From JAAXKN01 sp036261625 (GTDB lineage: Bacteria; Bacteroidota; Ignavibacteria; Ignavibacteriales; SURF-24): a stretch of 64,000 nucleotides of DNA. The stretch lies in the NCBI GenBank assembly GCA_036261625.1, contig DATAKL010000044.1, forward strand, positions 165,997 to 229,996. The letters run 5' to 3'. Below, piece by piece: positions 57,965 through 64,000 of the stretch. A model generated the notes under the pieces. That model did no database searches and was not told where the DNA came from. It saw only the letters and a list, made by a program, of their open reading frames with translations. The first letter of the stretch is position 1, and the number at the start of each line of letters is the position of its first letter. Both the position numbers and the translations under genes were made by a program.

Positions 57965-58768
57965 ATGGCTCTTATTAACATACTTTTTATTGGCGATATA
58001 ATTGGAAAGCCCGGCATGGATATGGTTAGAACATGGCTGCCCGGACTGGAAAAAAAGTACAAAGCTGATTTTATTATAGTAAACGGGGAAAATGCTTCCG
58101 ACGGCAAAGGATGTACTGATAAAGAGGGAAAAGCGCTCTTTGAAATGGGTGCAGGCGTAATTACCGGCGGCAACCATACCTGGGATAAACACCAGTCGCA
58201 GGACTACCTTAAGACCGAGGAACGCTATATACGCCCCCAGAACTACCCTAAAGGGACATTTGGACGCGGGTACTATATTGCTGATACCCCGAAAGGGAAA
58301 ATTGGCGTGCTGAACCTGCAGGGACGCGCTTTTATGGCTACTATCGACTGCCCGTTCAGAACTGCCGACTGGGCAATTGAAAAGATTAAACAGGAGACAA
58401 AAGTTATTATTGTGGACTTCCACGCCGAGGCGACGGCCGAGAAAATTGCCCTGGCAAACTATATTGACGGAAAGGTAAGCGGTTTTGTAGGAACACACAC
58501 GCACATCCAGACTTCGGACGAGCGTATTCTGCCCAAAGGAACGGGATACATTACCGACGTCGGAATGACGGGTCCTTATGATTCCGTAATAGGTATGAAA
58601 ACCGAGGCTGCAATAAACCGCTTCCTCTATCAGACGCCTCAGAAGTACCAGACTGCGGAAAATGACCTCCATCTGTGCGGACTTTTCCTGAAGGTAGACT
58701 CTGAAACAGGGAAAACTGTTGAAATTAGCAGAATTATGATGCCGGAGTTTGTAAGACAGGCTGAATAG
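57965..58768 (+). CDS. YmdB-family metallophosphoesterase
   Basis: 267 residues from the ATG at 57965; a TTG 9 bases upstream is in frame. Conserved metal motifs: FIGDIIGKPG (6-15), IVNGENASDGKG near residue 36, GGNHTWDKH near residue 64, DFHAEATAEK near residue 147 and GTHTHIQTSDERI near residue 172. This is the TIGR00282 family. B. subtilis YmdB cleaves 2',3'-cyclic nucleotides and affects motility and biofilm choice. The role here is unknown but the active site is complete. Stands alone in a short unit; 79 bases separate it from the methyltransferase. Confidence 0.9.
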   Translation: MALINILFIGDIIGKPGMDMVRTWLPGLEKKYKADFIIVNGENASDGKGCTDKEGKALFEMGAGVITGGNHTWDKHQSQDYLKTEERYIRPQNYPKGTFGRGYYIADTPKGKIGVLNLQGRAFMATIDCPFRTADWAIEKIKQETKVIIVDFHAEATAEKIALANYIDGKVSGFVGTHTHIQTSDERILPKGTGYITDVGMTGPYDSVIGMKTEAAINRFLYQTPQKYQTAENDLHLCGLFLKVDSETGKTVEISRIMMPEFVRQAE

Positions 58769-58847
58769 GTGATTAAGAGTTAACACAAGATATGCTTAAA
58801 TAAATTTAAGTCAGGCTGAATAACTTTAGACACGTTGAAAGTCAGAT

Positions 58848-59831
58848 ATGGAGAAGATGACTCTGCCGCGTCTGGACAGGGATTTGGAACTCTGCCGGAT
58901 GCTTCTGCCTTACTGCAGGATTAAGCCTGGTGAAGTGTGGCTGGATCCCAAAGGCCGGCATAAAATAGGCTGCCTCGATGCCTCAAGCATGGAGTCGGTC
59001 GGGCTTATTATGGATAGTGAACGGGCGGTAATGGCAATCCACGATCCGCCCTACAATATGGTGGCCTTCGGGGAAATGACCCCGGAGGGATTTGTAAGCT
59101 GGTCAAAAAACTGGGTTAATAATACATTCCTGGTTCTCGAAGACAACTCATCACTCTACATCTGGCTTGGAGCCGATCAGAAGAACCATTTCCAGCCCTT
59201 CGCAGAATTCATCCTTATGATGAAAGATACCGGTTTTGAAAGCCGGAGCTTTATCAGCATGCGCAATCAAAGGGGCTACGGCACGCAGAAGAACTGGATG
59301 GCCGTAAGGCAGGAACTTCTTTATTACATAAAAGGATCGCCATATTTCAACGTAAAAGCCGTTTATACCGGAATCCCGAAGGTCGTAAGGGGATATTACA
59401 AGAAAGTAAACGGCCGCCTGACTGAGAACATGGAAAGAAGCAGGTCAGCCTTCGCGCGGGCCGGGAACATCTGGATCGACATTCAGCAGGTTTTCTACCG
59501 GATGGAGGAGAACGTTTCAGGCTGCTATGCGCAGAAGCCCCTCAAGGCAATTGAGAGGATCATACAGTCGGGAAGCCGTAAAAATGAGCTCATAATAGAC
59601 TTTTTTTCCCATTCCGGCACAACACTCCTTGCCTCCGAACGCACAGAACGCAGGTGTACAACAATTGATATAAATCCCGTTTTCTGCGAAATTACGCTCC
59701 GCCGCCTGGAAAGGTTTAGAACCCTGGGTAAAACCGGCTGGCAGAACTCCAACCCCTTTGCCGCTGAAATAATAGGCAATAAAACCTTAACAGATTACCT
59801 CAAAACCCGGTATCAGGCGGTCCAGGAATAA
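58848..59831 (+). CDS. orphan DNA adenine/cytosine-N4 methyltransferase (beta-class order)
   Basis: 327 residues. Motif IV DPPYN (66-70) comes well before motif I, the order of beta-class N6-adenine/N4-cytosine DNA methyltransferases. Motif I appears near residue 250 as DFFSHSGTTLLASE, with His where the usual DPFxGSGTT has Gly. A target-recognition-like region sits between, with RNQRGYGTQKNWMAVRQELL. No restriction endonuclease or specificity subunit is next to it, so it may be a regulatory or phage-derived solitary methylase. Composition matches its neighbours. Target sequence unknown. Confidence 0.85.
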   Translation: MEKMTLPRLDRDLELCRMLLPYCRIKPGEVWLDPKGRHKIGCLDASSMESVGLIMDSERAVMAIHDPPYNMVAFGEMTPEGFVSWSKNWVNNTFLVLEDNSSLYIWLGADQKNHFQPFAEFILMMKDTGFESRSFISMRNQRGYGTQKNWMAVRQELLYYIKGSPYFNVKAVYTGIPKVVRGYYKKVNGRLTENMERSRSAFARAGNIWIDIQQVFYRMEENVSGCYAQKPLKAIERIIQSGSRKNELIIDFFSHSGTTLLASERTERRCTTIDINPVFCEITLRRLERFRTLGKTGWQNSNPFAAEIIGNKTLTDYLKTRYQAVQE

Positions 59832-59930
59832 GGTTCCCCTTGACTTAATGTGTGCTTCCTTGGTAATTGAATATGTGCGTGCAATTCGTTTTTATTATCT
59901 TTATATTTGAAACAAAAATTAAAAGGCCAC

Positions 59931-60809
59931 ATGAACTTAATTGACGGAAAGAAGGTTGCTTCCGAAATAAAGGAAGAGCTGAAACATGATGTCCAGGGGC
60001 TTAAAGAGCAGGGTAAAAGGCTCCCGGGCCTCATAACAATCCTCGTGGGGGAAAACCCGGCCAGCCAGAGCTACGTTAAAAGCAAAGTCAAATCCTGCGA
60101 TGAGGTCGGTATGGTCTCCAGGCTGGAAAAGCTGGATGAACAGACTTCAGAAGAGACTCTTCTTCAGATGATCGATTCCTACAACAAAAACAACGATTTT
60201 GACGGAATTCTGGTCCAGCTTCCATTACCCCGGCATATAAATGAGGATAAGGTCATAAATGCCATACTGCCTGAGAAGGACGTGGACGGATTTCACCCGG
60301 TAAACGTTGGTAAGCTGGTAATAGGGCAGGATACACTCTATCCCTGCACTCCGGCGGGCGTTCAGGAACTCCTTAAATACTACAAAATTGAGACTAAGGG
60401 TAAGCATGTAGTTGTTGTGGGCAGAAGCAATATAGTGGGAAAACCCGTTGCCAGCATAATGCTGCAGAAAAAGCCCTATGCAAATGCCATAGTAACTGTC
60501 TGCCACTCGGCTGCCAGCGACCTTACGAAATATACAAAGTCAGCTGACATTTTAATTGCCGCAATTGGAAAAGCCAATTTCATAACAGCCGACATGGTTA
60601 AAGACGGCGTTGTTGTTGTTGACGTCGGCATTAACAGGGTTCCGGATAACAGCCCCAAGGGCTACAGAATTGTAGGCGACGTGGACTTTGAGAGCGTGGC
60701 TCCGAAGTCATCCTATATAACTCCCGTGCCGGGAGGAGTTGGAGCTATGACAATTGCCATGCTTCTTAAGAATACATATAAGGCATATTTAATGAGGACA
60801 GGAATTTAA
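59931..60809 (+). CDS. folD: bifunctional methylenetetrahydrofolate dehydrogenase/cyclohydrolase
   Basis: 292 residues from the ATG at 59931, preceded by AAAGG; the frame opens 24 bases earlier. Landmarks: GENPASQSYVKSKVKSC with the catalytic Tyr and Lys near residue 42, DGILVQLPLPRHI near residue 90, PEKDVDGFHPVNVG near residue 112, PCTPAGVQELL near residue 140, VVGRSNIVGKPVA near residue 158 and a final TPVPGGVGAMT near residue 263. It interconverts one-carbon folate forms with NADP. deoC follows 73 bases later. Confidence 0.96.
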   Translation: MNLIDGKKVASEIKEELKHDVQGLKEQGKRLPGLITILVGENPASQSYVKSKVKSCDEVGMVSRLEKLDEQTSEETLLQMIDSYNKNNDFDGILVQLPLPRHINEDKVINAILPEKDVDGFHPVNVGKLVIGQDTLYPCTPAGVQELLKYYKIETKGKHVVVVGRSNIVGKPVASIMLQKKPYANAIVTVCHSAASDLTKYTKSADILIAAIGKANFITADMVKDGVVVVDVGINRVPDNSPKGYRIVGDVDFESVAPKSSYITPVPGGVGAMTIAMLLKNTYKAYLMRTGI

Positions 60810-60882
60810 GGCTCTGACACTCATGCCTGGTATCATCCTCTTTTGAATAAAATTATTTATAAAACAAAACTGAACTGAAATT

Positions 60883-61749
60883 ATGGATTCATCAACTATA
60901 GAAAAAGTTGTCTCACAGGTATTTATTGAAAAGGCACTCAGAGATTTTTATTGTGTCGGAAACACATGTGCCGGCTGGGAAAAAAATGTTATAGACCAGC
61001 CCTCGGCTGTTAAAAGCATTATAAACCAGGGAGCCGAAAGAATAGCTGCAGGTCTTGGAGTAGGGGGCGGCATAGATAAGAATCTTGCCCGTATGATCGA
61101 TCACACACTCCTCAAGCCTGAGGCCACAACGGACGAAGTAAGGATTCTCTGCCAGGAGGCAAGGGAGTATGAGTTTGCTTCAGTCTGCGTAAACCCATCG
61201 TTTGTCCCTCTCTGTAAAGAGCTCTTAAAGGGAACTAGAGTAAAGGTCTGCACCGTAATAGGATTTCCTCTGGGGGCAACAACTACAGAAACTAAAAGGT
61301 TTGAAGCCGAACAGGCGCTTCAGAATGGTGCCCAGGAAATTGACATGGTCTTAAACGTAGGGCACCTGAAGCAGGGCGATAACGATTACGTCTTTAATGA
61401 TATTAATCAGGTGGTTCTTGCCGCAAAGAAATATAATGCTATATGTAAAGTAATTCTTGAGACAGCTCTTCTTACCGATGAGGAAAAAGTAAGAGCATGC
61501 CTGATCTGCAAAAATGCCAAGGCTGATTTTGTAAAGACTTCGACCGGCTTCAGCAAGGGCGGTGCAACAGCGGGCGATATAGCCCTTATGCGCTACGTTG
61601 TTGGAACAGCCATTGGCGTTAAGGCATCAGGCGGCATCCGCACGCTTGAGGATGCAGAGACAATGATTAAGAGCGGAGCCGACAGAATCGGGGCCAGCGC
61701 AAGCGTTAAAATAGTTACAGGCGAAAAATCTGCGAAAGACGGGTACTGA
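60883..61749 (+). CDS. deoC: deoxyribose-phosphate aldolase with N-terminal encapsulation-type extension
   Basis: 288 residues, about 65 longer than ordinary DERA. Core (about 66-285): MIDHTLLKPEAT, VCVNPSFV, KVCTVIGFPLG, EIDMVLNVG with the catalytic Asp, the Schiff-base Lys K218 in VKTSTGFSKGG, and K247 in VKASGGIR. It splits 2-deoxyribose-5-phosphate to glyceraldehyde-3-phosphate and acetaldehyde. The extension has an amphipathic helix (SSTIEKVVSQVFIEKALR, 3-20), a Cys pair (C24, C29) and a second helix (AVKSIINQGAERIAAGLG), much like microcompartment targeting peptides. The stop overlaps the start of the HicB-like gene (TGATG). Acetaldehyde release is a good reason for encapsulation. Confidence 0.95.
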   Translation: MDSSTIEKVVSQVFIEKALRDFYCVGNTCAGWEKNVIDQPSAVKSIINQGAERIAAGLGVGGGIDKNLARMIDHTLLKPEATTDEVRILCQEAREYEFASVCVNPSFVPLCKELLKGTRVKVCTVIGFPLGATTTETKRFEAEQALQNGAQEIDMVLNVGHLKQGDNDYVFNDINQVVLAAKKYNAICKVILETALLTDEEKVRACLICKNAKADFVKTSTGFSKGGATAGDIALMRYVVGTAIGVKASGGIRTLEDAETMIKSGADRIGASASVKIVTGEKSAKDGY

Positions 61750-61973
61750 TGACTCTTACTATGGTTGTAACTAAAACCGATGACGGCTTTACGGGTGAAG
61801 TCCCTACGCTCAACGGATGTGAAAGCTGGGCGCACGATGAGGCTACTGTAATAGACAAGACTCTGGACCTGGTTGCCTTTTACCTAAAACTTGAGCAGTC
61901 TTACTTTGCAATGGACAAAGTGAGAAAAACAGGGAACAAGACATTCTATAAAATTATCTTTAACAAAAAGTGA
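61749..61973 (+). CDS. HicB-like small protein, no toxin partner seen
   Basis: 74 residues. The sequence VTKTDDGFTGEVPTLNGCESWAHDEATVIDKTLDLVAFYL (quoted in part) follows the HicB N-terminal fold: a beta hairpin with D-G-F-x-x-x-V-P-x-L-x-G-C, then a helix. The C-terminal DNA-binding part of true HicB antitoxins is missing and there is no hicA toxin next to it, so a toxin-antitoxin role is doubtful. Its ATG overlaps the deoC stop, so it is made with the aldolase. It may bind a ligand or serve as a small accessory protein. Confidence 0.7.
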   Translation: MTLTMVVTKTDDGFTGEVPTLNGCESWAHDEATVIDKTLDLVAFYLKLEQSYFAMDKVRKTGNKTFYKIIFNKK

Positions 61974-61979
61974 TTTTTT

Positions 61980-62570
61980 GTGAGACCTTATAAGACAGGA
62001 TCGCGCCTCAGTAAAATTATTGAGGTCCTTAAAAGACGCCAGTATTCACTGAGGGTGGTCATGGAAAATATTCATGATCCGCACAACGTGAGCGCCATAC
62101 TGCGCACCTGCGATGCTGTCGGTATCCCTAAGGTATCACTGGTCTACAACATTGAAAAGTTTCCAAAGCTGAACCGCACAAGCTCTTCCGGTGCAGTTAA
62201 GTGGGTGGAAAGAGAGAAATACCGCGACATTAAGGAATGCTACGACAGCCTCCACAATGAAGGCTTTAAGATCTATGCAAGCTCACTTTCAGAACAATCC
62301 ATCAGCCTCTACGATATAGATTTCACGCAGAAAGTTGCCATTGTGCTAGGCAATGAGCACAGGGGAATTTCACAGGAGGCTGCAGAACTTGCCGACGGCC
62401 TTTTTCAGATACCGATGCACGGAATGGTTCAGAGCCTGAATGTATCGGTTGCCAATGCTGTTGTCCTCTATGAGGCTCAAAGGCAAAGGCTTGCCGGCGG
62501 CATGTACGGCAAAAGCGAATTAACCGAAGAGGAATTTGATAAATTTATTGATGAGTGGTGTAAAAAGTAA
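61980..62570 (+). CDS. trmH: SpoU-family tRNA/rRNA 2'-O-methyltransferase (TrmH-like)
   Basis: 196 residues from a GTG at 61980. SPOUT knot motifs: VMENIHDPHNVSAILRTCDAVG (quoted in part) near residue 27, with the catalytic Arg; AIVLGNEHRGIS near residue 120; and IPMHGMVQSLNVSVANAVVLYEA (quoted in part) near residue 143. The gene has no N-terminal RNA-binding SpoU_sub_bind domain but has a C-terminal tail with WCKK like TrmH, which methylates G18 of tRNAs. It starts 6 bases after the HicB-like gene and its stop overlaps the aroA start (TAATG). Confidence 0.88.
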   Translation: MRPYKTGSRLSKIIEVLKRRQYSLRVVMENIHDPHNVSAILRTCDAVGIPKVSLVYNIEKFPKLNRTSSSGAVKWVEREKYRDIKECYDSLHNEGFKIYASSLSEQSISLYDIDFTQKVAIVLGNEHRGISQEAAELADGLFQIPMHGMVQSLNVSVANAVVLYEAQRQRLAGGMYGKSELTEEEFDKFIDEWCKK

Positions 62571-63847
62571 TGGATTTCAGATTTCAGGAAATTGAAAAAG
62601 TAAACGGCAGCCTCAGGCTGCCGGGCGATAAATCGATCTCACACAGATCAGTAATTTTCTCCTCCATGGCTGAAGGTACTTCAACCATTGAAAACCTTTC
62701 GGATGCCGAAGATGTAAAGTCCACCATAAGCTGCTTTAAGCATCTGGGCTGCTCCTTTGAAACTTCAGGCGGTAAACTGATAGTTACGGGAAGAGGCTTT
62801 AAGAATTTCTTAAAGCCGGAGACTTTATATGCCGGCAATTCAGGCACCACGGCGCGCCTTATTAGCGGAATTCTTGCTGCACAGCCTTTCAGTTCAACAA
62901 TTACGGGCGATGAGTCTCTTTCATCGCGCCCAATGAAAAGGATTGTGGACCCATTGACACAGATGGGGGGAAAGATCACAACAAGCCCGAAAAATACACT
63001 TCCAATCACTATTTCACCTTCAGAAAGTCTGCACGCAATTGAGTATAAGCTTCCTGTTGCAAGCGCTCAGGTTAAAAGCGCTGTTCTGCTGGCCGGACTT
63101 CATCTGGAAGAGGAGACAGTTGTAATTGAGGAAGTGGCATCAAGGGACCACACCGAAAAGCTTCTTTCCTTAAGAACGGAAACTGAGGGAAGCATAAGAA
63201 AAATTTATGTATCCAGGAAAGATTATCCCAGGCCGGGCGAATACTTTGTCCCTTCGGACATTTCAACGGCTGCCTTCTTTATAGTGCTGGCGCTTCTTGC
63301 CAGGAACTCTACTCTTGTCATAAAGAATATAAGTCTTAATAAGACAAGGACCGGCGTAATTGATGTCTTAAGGAGCATGGGGGGAAATATCCGGGAAGAA
63401 AACGTGCAGCTTAAGATGGGAGAGCACTTTGGTGATCTCGTTATTAAAACAAGTGAGCTTCACAATGTTGATATACCTTCTGAAATTGTGCCCAACATAA
63501 TCGATGAAATACCTATTCTAAGCATCGCGGGTTTATTTGCAAAAGGGACATTCAAAGTTTCGCACGCGCATGAGCTGCGGGTTAAGGAAACCGACCGCAT
63601 CAGTGCAATCTGCTCTAACATGAAGCTTCTTGGCCTCGAGGTCTCGGAGGAAGAAGACGGCTTTGAAGTTTCAGGCGAAATAAAAGCAAAAAATCCTGTC
63701 TTCAGAAGCTTTGGCGATCACCGTATTGCCATGGCATTCGGCATTCTTTCTTCACTGCTGGAAGAGGGGGGAACGGTAAATGACTTTGACTGTGTAGGAA
63801 TATCTAATCCCGATTTTATAAATCAGCTTAAGTCAATTACACAATAA
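62570..63847 (+). CDS. aroA: 3-phosphoshikimate 1-carboxyvinyltransferase (EPSP synthase)
   Basis: 425 residues. Landmarks: LPGDKSISHRSVIFSSMAEG (quoted in part) near residue 17 with the catalytic Lys, LYAGNSGTTARLISG near residue 85 (PEP site), GDESLSSRPMKRIVDPL near residue 110, SAQVKSAVLLAGL near residue 166, FVPSDISTAAFFIV near residue 227, HELRVKETDRI near residue 337 and FGDHRIAMAFGIL near residue 379. It makes EPSP from shikimate-3-phosphate in aromatic amino-acid synthesis. The start overlaps trmH by one base. The next gene begins 13 bases later. Confidence 0.96.
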   Translation: MDFRFQEIEKVNGSLRLPGDKSISHRSVIFSSMAEGTSTIENLSDAEDVKSTISCFKHLGCSFETSGGKLIVTGRGFKNFLKPETLYAGNSGTTARLISGILAAQPFSSTITGDESLSSRPMKRIVDPLTQMGGKITTSPKNTLPITISPSESLHAIEYKLPVASAQVKSAVLLAGLHLEEETVVIEEVASRDHTEKLLSLRTETEGSIRKIYVSRKDYPRPGEYFVPSDISTAAFFIVLALLARNSTLVIKNISLNKTRTGVIDVLRSMGGNIREENVQLKMGEHFGDLVIKTSELHNVDIPSEIVPNIIDEIPILSIAGLFAKGTFKVSHAHELRVKETDRISAICSNMKLLGLEVSEEEDGFEVSGEIKAKNPVFRSFGDHRIAMAFGILSSLLEEGGTVNDFDCVGISNPDFINQLKSITQ

Positions 63848-63859
63848 TAGAGAAGTAAA

Positions 63860-64000
63860 ATGGCAGAAGTAAGCTTAAAGCAGGTGACAAAGGTCTACGA
63901 AGGGGGCCAGGAGGCGGTCAAAGGGGTATCCCTCGAGGTAAAAGACAAGGAATTCCTGGTTCTTGTAGGCCCCAGTGGATGCGGAAAATCCACAACGCTC
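63860..64000 (+). CDS. ABC transporter ATP-binding protein, N-terminal part (cut by window edge)
   Basis: 47 codons from the ATG at 63860 to the end of the window. MAEVSLKQVTKVYEGGQEAV, then SLEVKDKEF and Walker A VGPSGCGKST. The opening 'EVSLKxVTKVYEGG...AVKGVSLEVKDKEFLVLVGPSGCGKST' is that of the sugar-type UgpC/MsmK ATPases that power carbohydrate uptake with a periplasmic binding protein and two permeases. The rest of the gene, including the C-terminal regulatory domain that would confirm this, is not visible. No binding-protein or permease gene precedes it. Confidence 0.85.
   Translation, partial: MAEVSLKQVTKVYEGGQEAVKGVSLEVKDKEFLVLVGPSGCGKSTTL

Noticed and set aside
60883..61080. A separate small gene fused by frameshift to deoC
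   Set aside because: The frame is continuous with no stop or shift, and the extension reads as a designed two-helix segment, so a genuine N-terminal extension is simpler.
61749..61973. Complete HicAB toxin-antitoxin system
   Set aside because: No hicA on either side and the antitoxin's DNA-binding part is missing.

Overview
The window is a chromosomal segment of a free-living bacterium of the Bacteroidota/Chlorobiota (FCB) group, most like an Ignavibacteria-type organism. This is inferred from several things: a GWxTD-domain protein, many short Sec signal peptides ending in A-Q, a Tat-exported TldD homologue, a TlpA-like thioredoxin lipid-envelope protein, promoter-like pairs of TTG and TAnnTTTG type, and mostly housekeeping genes without nearby mobile elements. 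No phage, transposase, CRISPR array or rRNA operon is visible.

Layout. 0-4.4 kb (minus strand): an overlapping operon of three GT9 heptosyltransferase-like genes, a homocysteine S-methyltransferase and the start of ispE, cut by the left edge. 4.5-11.9 kb (plus): prmC, dtd, an alkaline-phosphatase-superfamily protein, comEC, murB and an MFS transporter. 11.9-18.4 kb: an AT-rich accessory stretch of seven small exported, lipoprotein or membrane-anchored proteins, bordered and interrupted by GC-rich palindromic repeats. 18.7-24.3 kb: tldD/tldE facing an AAA+ ATPase and VWA pair across a bidirectional terminator. 24.6-36.8 kb: alr, an unknown protein, manC, an RpiB-like protein, pyrK-pyrD, folC, rho, a GWxTD protein, pdxA, a methyltransferase and ftsE. 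36.8-38.9 kb (minus): adk, tadA, tRNA-Arg(ACG), a PRC-barrel protein and a 49-residue membrane protein. 39.2-55.6 kb: a membrane MutS-like ATPase, a metallophosphoesterase-beta-propeller fusion, a THUMP methyltransferase, upp, a TPR protein, rel, ruvX, two bacterial microcompartment (BMC) shell genes, a YbbR-like gene, tmk, an S41 protease, a zinc-ribbon protein and htpG. 55.6-64 kb: a repeat, a DEDDh-exonuclease/GIY-YIG fusion, a YmdB-like phosphodiesterase, an orphan DNA methyltransferase, folD, deoC, a HicB-like protein, trmH, aroA and the start of an ABC transporter ATPase.

The most interesting theme is a microcompartment whose parts are scattered among housekeeping genes instead of sitting in one operon. 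There are two adjacent BMC-H shell proteins near 49 kb; the second carries an acidic linker and a C-terminal SAP/Rho-N-like helical domain. There is a deoxyribose-phosphate aldolase near 61 kb with an N-terminal extension that looks like an encapsulation peptide. There is an RpiB-family protein near 28 kb with a BMC-style N-terminal segment and without the usual catalytic base. Together they suggest a sugar-phosphate (deoxyribose-5-phosphate) organelle; the vertex protein, aldehyde dehydrogenase and other enzymes would have to be elsewhere in the genome.

A second theme is dispersed palindromic DNA. A 30-base element occurs identically, in opposite orientations, at 24.5 kb and 48.7 kb, and a longer mosaic of GC-rich hairpins occurs at about 12 kb and 56 kb, with relatives at 17.6 kb.
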